Assembly (NCBI RefSeq): GCF_000633455.1
Contig: NZ_AYMG01000019.1
Coordinates: forward strand, 1 to 64,000
Length of the DNA stretch: 64,000 nt
Origin: Pedobacter jeongneungensis
GTDB lineage: Bacteria; Bacteroidota; Bacteroidia; Sphingobacteriales; Sphingobacteriaceae
Reading direction: 5' to 3'
Part shown: positions 1 to 8,112 of the stretch, piece after piece
Layout: each line of letters begins with the position of its first letter
Numbering within the stretch: position 1 is the stretch's first letter
Notes under the pieces: generated by a model
Told to the model about the DNA's origin: nothing
Databases searched by the model: none
Seen by the model: only the letters and a program-made list of their open reading frames with translations
Position numbers and translations under genes: made by a program

Positions 1-30
1 TCGGCTGAAAAAGCCTTCTCGTAATTACGA
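1..30. repeat. Right end of an intergenic palindromic repeat, cut by the window edge
   Basis: Bases 1-21 are identical to 25020-25040, the right arm of the complete element at 24952-25048, and the following bases are a degraded version of its end. It lies just past the stop codon of the first dehydrogenase gene. The left half lies outside the window. Confidence 0.7.
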
Positions 31-42
31 CTGCGGTAAATA

Positions 43-894
43 TTAAGCGCCAATCTCTTCGAAATTGGTCGCTGTTGCCAGATATTTCCAATTCGCCATA
101 TCTCTTTGTACATCTGCAATTTTAGCATCCGCAACCTGATAAGCATCAGGCCCAAGGAATAAATGCAATGGCGGATTTTCGCTTTTTGCAGCTTCAATAA
201 TAACTTCAACCGCTTTTGCCGGATCGCCAGGTTGTTGGTTGTTGATGTCGTTTTGGTGTGCAGCCTGCGATTCGCGTACCTCTTTATAAGCATCAATTGG
301 CGAACTTGGCACTGCTAGTGATCCTTCTGTTAGAAACGCCGTTCTGAAATAACCTGGTTCTACCACTGTTGCTTTGATGCCCAGTGATTTTACTTCAGCC
401 GCTAATGATTCCGTAAAGCCAACTACTGCAAATTTTGTGGCACAGTAGATTCCGAAGCCTGGGAAATTCCCTGAAAATCCACCAATCGATGAAATATTGA
501 AAATATGCCCCGATTGTTGTTTTCTTAATTGAGGAAGCACTTTTCTAATTACGTTTAACGAGCCGAAAACATTTACGTCAAAATTTTCTCGCGATTCTTT
601 ATCGCTTAATTCTTCCAATGCGCCAACCATGCCATAACCAGCGTTGTTTACCACTACATCAACCTGACCAAATTTGCTAATGGTTTGACTCACTGCAGCT
701 TCTACACTGCCTTCGTTGATCAAATCAACGCTTAACGGTAAAAAGTTTTCGTGTTCACCAACAGCTTTGATTAAATCATTTAAATTTCTTGAAGTTGCGG
801 CAACATTAATGCCGTTGTTTAATAATGTTTTTACTAGGGTTAATCCCAGACCTTTGGACGCGCCCGTTACAAACCAAACTTTTTGATTTTCCAT
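43..894 (-). CDS. Short-chain dehydrogenase/reductase (SDR), paralogue 1
   Basis: A classical SDR oxidoreductase of 283 residues, expected to be cytoplasmic and NAD(P)-dependent; the substrate cannot be told from sequence. The cofactor motif TGASKGLG is at residues 10-17, the NNAG motif at 83-86, the catalytic serine near 135 and the YxxxK pair at Tyr150 and Lys154. It is clearly homologous along its whole length to the next gene upstream (995-1834), so the two look like a tandem duplication. Both lie downstream of an AraC-family regulator on the same strand. The 100-base gap to its neighbour holds no clear promoter, so co-transcription is possible. Function beyond the fold is inference. Confidence 0.9.
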   Translation of the reverse strand: MENQKVWFVTGASKGLGLTLVKTLLNNGINVAATSRNLNDLIKAVGEHENFLPLSVDLINEGSVEAAVSQTISKFGQVDVVVNNAGYGMVGALEELSDKESRENFDVNVFGSLNVIRKVLPQLRKQQSGHIFNISSIGGFSGNFPGFGIYCATKFAVVGFTESLAAEVKSLGIKATVVEPGYFRTAFLTEGSLAVPSSPIDAYKEVRESQAAHQNDINNQQPGDPAKAVEVIIEAAKSENPPLHLFLGPDAYQVADAKIADVQRDMANWKYLATATNFEEIGA

Positions 895-994
895 GATATT
901 GTTTTTTAGAATGAAATGAATTGATTGGAAGGCAGTCCCAAAATACTTCGGAACTGCAGCCGTTTTGAATGCTAATTCGCCATTAGCTTATAAT

Positions 995-1834
995 TTAATT
1001 GTCGAAATCTGTCGAAATCGTGATGGCTTTCCAGTCCTTAAACTCTTTTGTTAAAGCCTCAACCTTACTGTTTGCCCTTTGAAAAGCATCATTTCCTAAT
1101 AGTAAATGTACCGGTGGATTAGGCATACTGGCCAGCGAAATCATGGCTGCAGCTGCTTTTTCCGGATCTCCAACTTGTTGGCCATCCATTTTTAAATACT
1201 TATTGTGTATTGCCCTTACTTCTTCATATTCTGCAATTGGGTTTGCAGCCAATGTTAGTGAATCAGGAGTTAAAAAACTCGTTCTGAAAGCTCCTGGCGC
1301 AACAACAGTTACTTTTACCCCAAATTCTTTAAGGTCTTCGGCCGATACTTCCGATAATGCAATAACCGCCGATTTTGTTGCAGCGTATATTGCCCAGCCA
1401 GTTGCGCCAGCAATGCCTGCAATAGATGCAATGTTGATGATATGCCCTGAGTGTTGTGCTCTTAAATAAGGTGAAGCTTTTCTGATTACATTTAACGTTC
1501 CGAAAACATTAACATCAAAACTATTGCGTGTTTCGGCATCAGTTAATTCTTCTATGCTGCCTCCGATGCCATAGCCAGCATTATTGATTACCACATCAAT
1601 CCTTTCGAATTTTGCAATGGTCGCTTTTATTGCGTCCTCCACACTTTGTTCATCAGCCAGGTTAACAGCCAGTGGAAGGAATTTTCCCGTATCTGCATTT
1701 ACAGCTTTTTTAAGCTCATCAATATTTCTTGAAGTAGCCGCAACAGACTGGCCAGCTTTCAATAATTGATTTACTAAACTTAATCCTAAGCCTTTTGAAG
1801 CTCCGGTAATAAACCAAACTTTTTTCATGCCCAT
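995..1834 (-). CDS. Short-chain dehydrogenase/reductase (SDR), paralogue 2
   Basis: A 279-residue classical SDR with TGASKGLG at residues 10-17, NNAG at 84-87, a serine near 137 and the YxxxK pair Tyr150/Lys154. It matches paralogue 1 nearly residue for residue through the Rossmann core, including the shared block FDVNVFG. Methionine 3 is an alternative start three codons in. A TAatTTTG -7 element lies on the same strand 23 bases before the start. The AraC-family gene directly upstream on the same strand is the obvious candidate regulator, a common arrangement for SDR genes in Bacteroidota. Substrate unknown. Confidence 0.9.
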   Translation of the reverse strand: MGMKKVWFITGASKGLGLSLVNQLLKAGQSVAATSRNIDELKKAVNADTGKFLPLAVNLADEQSVEDAIKATIAKFERIDVVINNAGYGIGGSIEELTDAETRNSFDVNVFGTLNVIRKASPYLRAQHSGHIINIASIAGIAGATGWAIYAATKSAVIALSEVSAEDLKEFGVKVTVVAPGAFRTSFLTPDSLTLAANPIAEYEEVRAIHNKYLKMDGQQVGDPEKAAAAMISLASMPNPPVHLLLGNDAFQRANSKVEALTKEFKDWKAITISTDFDN

Positions 1835-1856
1835 AATTTTCTTCTTTTTCTTTATA

Positions 1857-1864
1857 CAAAATTA
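1857..1864 (-). promoter_or_regulatory. -7 element before SDR paralogue 2
   Basis: Read on the minus strand this is TAATTTTG, a full match to the Bacteroidota -7 consensus TAnnTTTG, 23 bases before the start codon. No convincing -33 TTG was seen at the usual distance. Confidence 0.45.
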
Positions 1865-1916
1865 CAGTACAAATAGCTTCAGCCTATTACGTCAATCAAA
1901 CTTATGATTACGAAAT

Positions 1917-2828
1917 TCAAACAATTCTATAAGAAGTAGGGGTATGGTTGGTCAGTTTTTTGAAAAAGTTGTTAAAATGGGTCGGTTCTTCGAAGCCCAG
2001 GCAATAACCTATTTCCGATATGTTCCAGTCCGTATGTTTTAATAAAGCCTTTGCTTCGCTCAATAAACGTTCCGTAATGTAATTTGTGGTGGTTTTTCCG
2101 GTAGTTTCTTTGATCGCCCTGTTTAAATGGTTTACATGTACCGAAAGTTGCGCTGCATAATCTTTAGCCGAACGCATGGTGAGCCTTTGTGTTGTGGTTT
2201 CAATGGGGAACTGGCGTTCCAGTAGTTCCGTAAAAACGGAAGTAATCCTGGTATTGGCATCTGTATGTTTAAATAAACTTTCTGATGGCTGCGTTTTTAA
2301 AGCAAAGTGAGTAATCTCGGTAATGTAATTCCGAAGGAGGTCATACTTATAGATATAATCTGTATTGATCTCTTCAAACATTTTGGCAAAAATAGCCTCT
2401 ATCTGTTTGTCCTGTTGTTCATTCAATATATATGCAGGTTTTCCGCCAGGGGTAAACATGGGTAAATCGCCAATGTTTCCACGGATCTTTTCCGTAAAAA
2501 AAGCTTCTGTAAAAATACAGAAATAACCGGTTACATCACTTTGTTTTCCACTGGCCAGTTCCCAGGTATAAGGAACCAGGGGATTGAAAAAAATCAGTGC
2601 CGTTCCGTCTATCTCGATACTTTTATCGGCGTAATGGTATACATTATGACCACGGGTAAGACAGATCTTATAATAATCCCTGCGGTTGTAACTCATCGGT
2701 TTTGAGTCGTCCCTTAAACAATCTTCCAGTTTAAAAACGTTAAAATGCCCAACGCCATTCTGTAGATTATCCGGCATGAAACTAAATTTGTTCTGATAAA
2801 AATCTTCTATGCTTTCTGGTTTGTTCAT
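1917..2828 (-). CDS. AraC-family transcriptional regulator
   Basis: A 303-residue one-component regulator. The N-terminal two thirds fit the cupin-like effector domain of AraC proteins. The C-terminal 100 or so residues carry the two helix-turn-helix motifs: the first around SVHVNHLNRAIKETTG, the second around ISEIGYCLGFEEPTHFNNFF. The gene is upstream of two SDR genes on the same strand and divergent from a tetR gene 167 bases away. It probably controls the SDR pair, which is inference from position. A strong promoter match ends only about five bases before the start codon, suggesting a leaderless message. A later start at Met18 is possible, but it would remove residues that look like part of the domain. 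Confidence 0.88.
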   Translation of the reverse strand: MNKPESIEDFYQNKFSFMPDNLQNGVGHFNVFKLEDCLRDDSKPMSYNRRDYYKICLTRGHNVYHYADKSIEIDGTALIFFNPLVPYTWELASGKQSDVTGYFCIFTEAFFTEKIRGNIGDLPMFTPGGKPAYILNEQQDKQIEAIFAKMFEEINTDYIYKYDLLRNYITEITHFALKTQPSESLFKHTDANTRITSVFTELLERQFPIETTTQRLTMRSAKDYAAQLSVHVNHLNRAIKETTGKTTTNYITERLLSEAKALLKHTDWNISEIGYCLGFEEPTHFNNFFKKLTNHTPTSYRIV

Positions 2829-2832
2829 AAAT

Positions 2833-2862
2833 CAAAGTTACAAAATTCAAACGTAAAACAAA
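2833..2862 (-). promoter_or_regulatory. Promoter of the AraC-family gene, nearly leaderless
   Basis: On the minus strand a TTTG (-33) at 2859-2862 is followed after 18 bases by TAACTTTG (-7) at 2833-2840. Both match the Bacteroidota consensus. The -7 box ends five bases before the annotated ATG, so transcription would begin at or next to the start codon. Confidence 0.6.
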
Positions 2863-2943
2863 TAATGTGCTTTTATCTGTTGATTAAAACAAGTCGTAAA
2901 TTAATTTACTTCAAGTAAAAGGAGATTCTGATGATAAAATAAT

Positions 2944-2975
2944 TTGTCATTAATATACCGATTGGTATATATTTG
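2944..2975 (+). promoter_or_regulatory. tetR promoter with overlapping operator
   Basis: TTG at 2944-2946 and TATATTTG at 2968-2975 form a -33/-7 pair with about 21 bases between. The palindrome ATATACCGATTGGTATAT at 2953-2970 fills the spacer and overlaps the -7 box. A repressor bound there would block RNA polymerase. The same core sequence recurs at 3601-3615. Autorepression by the adjacent TetR protein is inferred. Confidence 0.7.
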
Positions 2976-2995
2976 TATCGTCAATTCAGAACAAC

Positions 2996-3583
2996 ATGAC
3001 TAAAGCAGAAAAAACGAGAAATTTCATTGTAGAGAAAACCGCGCCGATTTTTAATATGAAAGGTTATGCAGGTACTTCTTTGAATGACATTACGGCTGCT
3101 ACAGGTTTAACCAAGGGTAGTATTTATGGCAACTTCGCCAATAAGGATGAAGTAGCACTGGCAGCTTTTGATTATAACCTGAATAATGTATCAAGCAGGA
3201 TAGAGGCTGAAATGAATCGTCTGCCCAGTATAAAAGATAAACTTTTAGTGTACATCGATATTTATCAGAAATTTATTGATGGTTCGGTGTCTGAAGGGGG
3301 CTGCCCGGTTTTAAATACTGCAATTGACGCCGATGATACCCATCCCGAATTGCGGGGAAGAGTGTTAAAAGCTGTTTTAGACTGGAAAAATAAAATTGCT
3401 AAACTGGTTGAAGCCGGGATTGCCAATAAAGAAATCAATGTAAATCATAATCCCGAACAAATTGCCTTAACCATTATTGCCATGGTAGAAGGAGGAATCA
3501 TGATTTCTAAACTAACATTAAAAACCGAATACTGGAACCTCATTATGGGCTCTTTAAAAAAATATGTAGATAGCCTCGGCTAA
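2996..3583 (+). CDS. TetR/AcrR-family transcriptional repressor
   Basis: A 195-residue TetR-type regulator. The N-terminal helix-turn-helix is plain: residues near 10-55 include TSLNDITAATGLTKGSIYGNFANK, here the motif GLTKGSIYGNF. The ligand domain contains GGCPVLNTA, a motif typical of the LmrA/YxaF/AcuR branch of the family. The gene leads a row with a hotdog thioesterase and an SDR, 38 and 13 bases apart. An identical palindrome, TATACCGATTGGTAT, occurs before this gene and before the thioesterase gene, so it probably represses both itself and the downstream genes. The ligand is unknown; the neighbours suggest an acyl-CoA or reactive carbonyl compound (inference). Confidence 0.92.
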   Translation: MTKAEKTRNFIVEKTAPIFNMKGYAGTSLNDITAATGLTKGSIYGNFANKDEVALAAFDYNLNNVSSRIEAEMNRLPSIKDKLLVYIDIYQKFIDGSVSEGGCPVLNTAIDADDTHPELRGRVLKAVLDWKNKIAKLVEAGIANKEINVNHNPEQIALTIIAMVEGGIMISKLTLKTEYWNLIMGSLKKYVDSLG

Positions 3584-3599
3584 AAATTTTTAACCAAAA

Positions 3600-3616
3600 A
3601 TATACCGATTGGTATT
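3600..3616. promoter_or_regulatory. Second TetR-type operator
   Basis: TATACCGATTGGTAT at 3601-3615 is identical to the core of the palindrome in the tetR promoter. It lies between the tetR stop and the thioesterase ATG, ending seven bases before that ATG. It could repress a second promoter or act as a roadblock to read-through. No strong -7 box is seen here (TAttTTAA is a partial match). Confidence 0.65.
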
Positions 3617-3621
3617 TTAAT

Positions 3622-4107
3622 ATGGAAAGAAAAAGAACAATAACCTGGGATGATCCCATGAAAGGTGCAAAAGAAGCCATGCAAATGGATGGAATTGCTT
3701 ATTTAAAAGCAATGAGTGATAACAAATTTCCTTTGCCGCCACTTTTACATACGCTGGATTTCAGCGTTAGTATAATTGAAGCCGGAAACGTAGTTTTTGA
3801 ATTTACACCACAGGAATTTCATTATAACCCGATTGGTACTGTACATGGTGGCGTAATCACCGCCATTTTAGATTCGGCGATGGGCTGCTCAGTACACTCG
3901 CTTTTACCTGCCGGGAAAGGTTACACTACTTTGGAGCTTAAGGTGAATTTCCTGAAAGCCATCACCATTAAAACTGGAAAATTAAAAACCATTGCTAAAG
4001 TGATTAACCTGGGTGGCCGGACTGCTTTGGTAGAAGCTCAATTACTTGATGAGAATGATATTGTTTACGCTCATGCCGTGAGCACCTGTTTAATCTTAAA
4101 ATTTTAA
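3622..4107 (+). CDS. PaaI-like hotdog-fold thioesterase
   Basis: A 161-residue protein of the PaaI/4HBT thioesterase group, predicted to hydrolyse acyl-CoA thioesters in the cytoplasm. The signature HGGVITAILDSAMG near residues 75-88 holds the conserved HGG and the active-site helix. The later segment YTTLELKVNFLKAI is the usual second hotdog strand region. It lies between tetR and an SDR gene, 13 bases from the latter, with a TetR-type operator just upstream. The three genes probably form one regulated unit. The acyl substrate cannot be read from sequence. Confidence 0.88.
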   Translation: MERKRTITWDDPMKGAKEAMQMDGIAYLKAMSDNKFPLPPLLHTLDFSVSIIEAGNVVFEFTPQEFHYNPIGTVHGGVITAILDSAMGCSVHSLLPAGKGYTTLELKVNFLKAITIKTGKLKTIAKVINLGGRTALVEAQLLDENDIVYAHAVSTCLILKF

Positions 4108-4120
4108 AAAAAAATATAAA

Positions 4121-4891
4121 ATGAAAACTTCACAAAATACTGTTTTATTGATCGGCGGAACTGCCGGGATCGGTCTAGAAATCGCAAAACAATTAACTGC
4201 TTTAGATAATCACGTGATTATTACCGGCAGAAACCAGGAAAGACTGGATGCAGCTGCTGCATCACTACAAAATGTAACTACCATTCTTTCTGATGTAAGT
4301 AAAGCCGGAGATGTAGATCAATTGGTAGAAAGGATCAAAGTAGATTTTCCTCAGTTAAATATCGTAATCAACAATGCTGGTAGGGCAATTCTTTATAATT
4401 TAGCAGACCAAGGTCAGGATGCTTTTGCAAATGCAGAAGATGAAATGTTAACGAATTATCTGTCAATCATCAGGATCAATCAAAAATTATTGCCTGTTTT
4501 ATTAGCGCAAGAATCATCTGCTATAGTAAATGTATCTTCAATTGTGGCTTACGTTCCTGGTATTACATTACCAACTTATGCCGCCAGTAAAGCAGCACTT
4601 CATTCATACAGCACTTCTTTAAGGTTAAGTCTGGAAGAAACATCGGTAAAAGTTTTTGAATTGATGCCTCCATTGGTAGATACCGAATTCTCAAAAGAAA
4701 TCGGCGGACATAATGGTATCAAACCATCTGTTGTGGCTGATGATTTATTGGCTGCTTTGGCAAATGATGAATATGAGATCAGAGTGGGAGACACTGCAAA
4801 AATTTATGAACTTTTCAGGCAATCACCTGTTGATGCATTAAACGTAATGAATGCCAGCAGAAGGGCCAATATTGATTCGGTTCAACATTAA
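4121..4891 (+). CDS. Short-chain dehydrogenase/reductase, DltE-like
   Basis: A 256-residue SDR. GGTAGIG is at residues 12-18, NNAG at 84-87, serines at 139-140, and the YxxxK pair at Tyr153/Lys157. It differs from the two SDRs at the start of the window and looks closer to the DltE/YbbO-like branch of SDRs. It follows the thioesterase gene by 13 bases and is likely co-transcribed with it under the TetR-type operator. Cytoplasmic; substrate unknown. Confidence 0.88.
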   Translation: MKTSQNTVLLIGGTAGIGLEIAKQLTALDNHVIITGRNQERLDAAAASLQNVTTILSDVSKAGDVDQLVERIKVDFPQLNIVINNAGRAILYNLADQGQDAFANAEDEMLTNYLSIIRINQKLLPVLLAQESSAIVNVSSIVAYVPGITLPTYAASKAALHSYSTSLRLSLEETSVKVFELMPPLVDTEFSKEIGGHNGIKPSVVADDLLAALANDEYEIRVGDTAKIYELFRQSPVDALNVMNASRRANIDSVQH

Positions 4892-4956
4892 CCGTAAATA
4901 GACAGGCAAGGATTTTCCTTTGCTTTTATTATGACATTTTTCACCGCAGGAATGCT

Positions 4957-4964
4957 TACTTTCG
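4957..4964 (+). promoter_or_regulatory. -7 element before the ketosynthase gene
   Basis: TACTTTCG matches TAnnTTTG at all but one position and is a common Bacteroidota variant. It lies inside the longest possible reading frame of the ketosynthase gene. This supports the downstream start at 5045 rather than 4931. Confidence 0.45.
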
Positions 4965-5044
4965 CGGCAATAAGTGTAAAAACTCAAATGATCAGCCATA
5001 TTGCATGGTTTGATCATTTTAGCTTAGTGACTAAAAAAAATAAA

Positions 5045-6295
5045 ATGAAAAGAGTAGTAGTAACAGGTTTAGGTGCAATAACCCCGCTTGGCAATACTGT
5101 TGAGCAATTTTGGCAACAGATTTTAGCTGGTAAAAGTGGCATTGGCCCAATTACAAAATTTGATTCGAGCAAATTTAAAACGCAATTTGCAGGTGAAGTG
5201 AAGGGGTTTAACCCTGAAGAATACCTGGAGAAAAAAGAGATTAAAAAGTACGATCTGTTTACCCAGTACGCTATCGGTTCGAGTGATCAGGCGATAAAAG
5301 ATGCGGGATTGGATTTCAGCACCATGAACGATGATCAACTGGCAGAAGTTGGAGTAATCTGGGCAACCGGAAATGGTGGTATTGGTACTTTTGAATCACA
5401 GTTGGAAGAATTTCATGCCGGAGATGGAACACCAAGGTTCAATCCTTATTTCATCCCGAAAATGATTGTGGATATCGCCGCCGGAGCGATTTCTATCCGT
5501 CATAAATTACGCGGACCAAATTATTGCACGGTTTCGGCCTGTGCATCATCAAATACCGCGATTATCAATGCATTTGATACCATCCGTTTAGGAAAAGCAA
5601 GTGTAATGATTGCTGGTGGTTCTGAAGCAGCGTTGACCAAATCATCAGTTGGTGGCTTTAATGCTGCCCAGGCTTTATCTAAAAACAATGAAGATCCTCA
5701 GGGTGCTTCTAAACCTTTTGATAAAGATAGGGATGGTTTTGTGATGAGTGAAGGTGCCGGAGCTTTGGTTTTAGAAGAACTGGAACATGCTTTGCAACGT
5801 GGTGCTCATATTTATGCTGAAATTGTTGGCGGTGGAATGGCTGCTGATGCCTACCACTTAACCGGAACACCTCCGGATGGGATTGGTGCTGCATTGGGTA
5901 TGAAAAATGCACTAAAAGATGCCAATATTACTGCTGATAAAATTGATTATATCAATGCGCATGCTACCTCAACCGGTTTGGGAGATTTAAGTGAATTAAA
6001 TGGGATCAATACTGTTTTTAATGGCTTACCGGTGATAATCGGTGCTACTAAATCGATGACAGGTCATTTATTGGGTGCTGCAGGAGCCGTTGAAAGTTTG
6101 ATCAGTATTCTTGCAATCAGGGATAATGTGATTCCGCCTACCATTAATACTAAAAACCTGGATGAAAATATCCCGAAAGGATTAAATATTGTATTAGGCC
6201 AACCGATTAAAAAGGAAATCAATTATGTATTAAATAACACTTTTGGTTTCGGTGGACATACGGCGAGTACGATTTTTAAAAAGTATGAAGCCTAG
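5045..6295 (+). CDS. fabF: Beta-ketoacyl-ACP synthase II (KAS II)
   Basis: Condensing enzyme of fatty-acid elongation, joining malonyl-ACP to an acyl-ACP in the cytoplasm. With the start at 5045 it has 416 residues, the usual FabF length. It begins with the typical MKRVVVTGLGAITPLGN. The Cys-His-His triad is visible: Cys166 in VSACASS, His306 in NAHATSTG and His341 in MTGHLLG. The frame stays open upstream to 4931, but those 38 extra residues resemble nothing in FabF, and a -7 promoter element lies within them. It is separated from the SDR by about 150 bases. It may be a secondary copy rather than the housekeeping fabF, since no acpP or other fab gene is adjacent. Confidence 0.92.
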   Translation: MKRVVVTGLGAITPLGNTVEQFWQQILAGKSGIGPITKFDSSKFKTQFAGEVKGFNPEEYLEKKEIKKYDLFTQYAIGSSDQAIKDAGLDFSTMNDDQLAEVGVIWATGNGGIGTFESQLEEFHAGDGTPRFNPYFIPKMIVDIAAGAISIRHKLRGPNYCTVSACASSNTAIINAFDTIRLGKASVMIAGGSEAALTKSSVGGFNAAQALSKNNEDPQGASKPFDKDRDGFVMSEGAGALVLEELEHALQRGAHIYAEIVGGGMAADAYHLTGTPPDGIGAALGMKNALKDANITADKIDYINAHATSTGLGDLSELNGINTVFNGLPVIIGATKSMTGHLLGAAGAVESLISILAIRDNVIPPTINTKNLDENIPKGLNIVLGQPIKKEINYVLNNTFGFGGHTASTIFKKYEA

Positions 6296-6338
6296 TTAGA
6301 TTTATAGATCGTATATAATAACAATGATTTACTTTACT

Positions 6339-6366
6339 GGTCTTAGCGTCCCGCTAAGACCTTTTT
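6339..6366 (+). terminator. Rho-independent terminator of the ketosynthase gene
   Basis: A perfect 10-bp stem (6339-6348 with 6352-6361) closes a three-base loop and is followed by five T residues. It lies 44 bases after the stop codon. Confidence 0.9.
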
Positions 6367-6425
6367 ATTGCGATTTGTTTTGCCACGGATGCACGGAAAA
6401 CACGGGAATGGAAAACTCCAATTCT

Positions 6426-6502
6426 GTCATTCTGAACGCAGTGAAGAATCTTTTTAGCTAGAGCAACGGAACGCAGAGATTCTTCGTTGCACTCAGAATG
6501 AC
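6426..6502. repeat. GTCATTCTGA...AATGAC palindromic element
   Basis: The 77-bp sequence starts GTCATTCTGA and ends TCAGAATGAC, so its ends are inverted repeats. Inside, GAAGAATC pairs with GATTCTTC. It belongs to the class of cGTCA...TGACg elements seen repeatedly between genes in this window. Confidence 0.75.
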
Positions 6503-6519
6503 AAAATCTTATATAAATT

Positions 6520-6607
6520 CGTCATTTCTCGACTGAAACGCAGTGGAACGGAGAGATCTATCTCGAGACAGATTTCTCGGCTCCGTTGCACTCCGCTCGA
6601 AATGACG
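6520..6607. repeat. CGTCATTTC...GAAATGACG palindromic element
   Basis: An 88-bp inverted-repeat element starting CGTCATTTCTCGA and ending TCGAAATGACG, with several nested stems. It sits 18 bases after the previous element. Together with the terminator they make up most of the 368-base gap 6296-6663; no gene was seen there. Confidence 0.75.
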
Positions 6608-6663
6608 ATTCTATTTTAGTTGTGTCGATGGGTGGAAAACCAATGCCTGATGAACCACTAAAC

Positions 6664-7314
6664 CTACTTATCCATCAATAAATTAACCATTTCCTTTAAC
6701 TCTTCTACTTCTAATTCGAGTTTTTCGATGCGGTTTTCCAGTTCGGTGGTATCAAATTGTGGCGCTGCGATGGTTTCAGTTTCTGATTCCGTGGTGGTTT
6801 CTGCCTGCTCGCCTAAAAGGTGAACAAAACGGGCTTCCTTTTGTCCGGCTTTTTTAGGCAGTTGTTTTACGAATGCAGGCTCATCATCTGATAGTTTTTG
6901 AAGCTGTTCCAAAACTTCTTCTATACTTTCAAATTCGTATAATCTGCCTGAGTTGCTGTTGATTTCGCCTGGTGTTAATGGGCCACGTAAAAGCAACAGG
7001 CAGATAATGGCCAGTTCTGAAGGTAATAATGGATAAACTATCGCTAAATTATGTTTGTATTTGGTTGCGCGGCTCGATCCTCCTGTGGCGGTCGAGATCA
7101 GGCCTTTTATTTTAAGTTGGTTTAAAGTGAGGGTAATGGTTTCCTCATCGTAATTTACCACTGGATTTCTGGAACTTTTTTGATTACAGGCAGCCGTTAA
7201 ACTGTTTAAAGTCATCGGATAATAATCAGGCGTGGTGCGGCTTTTCTCTATTAAAGCACCTAAAACGCGTTGCTCTTCTGCAGATAAATCGGGGAGTGGT
7301 TTTACGTTGTCCAT
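6664..7314 (-). CDS. YceH-like (DUF480) winged-helix protein
   Basis: A 216-residue protein of the YceH/DUF480 family, conserved in many bacteria but without an established function. The N-terminal segment LSAEEQRVLGALIEKSRTT and the following YYPMTLNSLTAACNQKSS region are the family signature. They form the first of two winged-helix domains; a second lies around residues 90-150. The last 40 or so residues are acidic and end in a predicted coiled coil (LENRIEKLELEVEELKEMV region). It stands alone, with a repeat-filled gap downstream. Confidence 0.85.
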   Translation of the reverse strand: MDNVKPLPDLSAEEQRVLGALIEKSRTTPDYYPMTLNSLTAACNQKSSRNPVVNYDEETITLTLNQLKIKGLISTATGGSSRATKYKHNLAIVYPLLPSELAIICLLLLRGPLTPGEINSNSGRLYEFESIEEVLEQLQKLSDDEPAFVKQLPKKAGQKEARFVHLLGEQAETTTESETETIAAPQFDTTELENRIEKLELEVEELKEMVNLLMDK

Positions 7315-7488
7315 TTTATAAAAATATAAATTGAATGAACATTATGGAAATTATTTTGTTAATGTTTTATTTCTAAGGAGTTATCTTAAATGTTAACGAT
7401 AGAATAATTCTAAATTTCTGATTTACTACCATTTGAGCTATAGAATTACGAACTTAGAAAAACATCCTAAAGCTAATCTCATCCAAAT

Positions 7489-8112
7489 ATGAAACCTTCT
7501 GATCAAAAACCAAATCAGGGCGACAGCAGGCGCGATTTCCTTAAAAAAAGCTCCGTAATTACGGCCATTGCCTTAACACCGGGCATCGCGGTTAAAGCAG
7601 CTGAAAATAATGCTGATGAACGTTTTGCTGAACTTTTTGAGAAAATTCCCTTAAATCTGACTGTAAATAATAAAGCGTATAAAGCATTGGTTGAACCAAG
7701 GGTGACACTTTTGGATTACCTGCGTGAAGAATTGCACTTAACCGGAACCAAAAAAGGCTGCGACCACGGTCAGTGTGGTGCATGTACCGTACATGTAGAT
7801 GGACAGCGGGTAAACTCCTGTTTAAGTTTAGCGGTGATGAATGAAGGAAAGAAAATTACCACAATAGAAGGTTTGGCCGATGGAGATACGTTACACCCTA
7901 TGCAGGCAGCTTTCATTAAACATGATGGTTTTCAATGTGGTTACTGTACATCGGGGCAAATCATGTCGGCAGTGGCCTGTATCCGTGAAGGACATACTAG
8001 TTCGAGGGCGGAAATAAGTGAATACATGAGTGGCAACATCTGCAGGTGTGGTGCTTATCCGAATATTGTTGATGCCATTGTTGATGTGAAGGAAGGAGGG
8101 GCAACGGTATGA
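7489..8112 (+). CDS. Molybdenum aldehyde oxidoreductase, iron-sulfur subunit (PaoA/YagT-like)
   Basis: Small subunit of a xanthine-oxidase-family molybdoenzyme, 207 residues. A twin-arginine signal (SRRDFLKKSS near residues 13-22, then a hydrophobic stretch and AVKAAE) points to Tat export to the periplasm. Two [2Fe-2S] sites are visible. The plant-ferredoxin type is CDHGQCGACTVH with a later SCL cysteine; the second is GFQCGYCTSGQ with NICRCGAYPN. It is the first gene of a three-gene operon. Its stop overlaps the start of the FAD subunit by four bases. Known PaoABC oxidises aromatic aldehydes; substrate here is inferred. Confidence 0.92.
   Translation: MKPSDQKPNQGDSRRDFLKKSSVITAIALTPGIAVKAAENNADERFAELFEKIPLNLTVNNKAYKALVEPRVTLLDYLREELHLTGTKKGCDHGQCGACTVHVDGQRVNSCLSLAVMNEGKKITTIEGLADGDTLHPMQAAFIKHDGFQCGYCTSGQIMSAVACIREGHTSSRAEISEYMSGNICRCGAYPNIVDAIVDVKEGGATV

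Noticed and set aside
3832..3846. CCCGATTGGTAC inside the thioesterase gene as a third TetR operator
   Set aside because: The left arm is lost, it lies in coding sequence, and the codons encode conserved residues before HGG.
4931..5044. N-terminal extension of the FabF reading frame
   Set aside because: The 38 residues have no counterpart in ketosynthases, and a -7 promoter element lies inside. The start at 5045 gives the normal protein.
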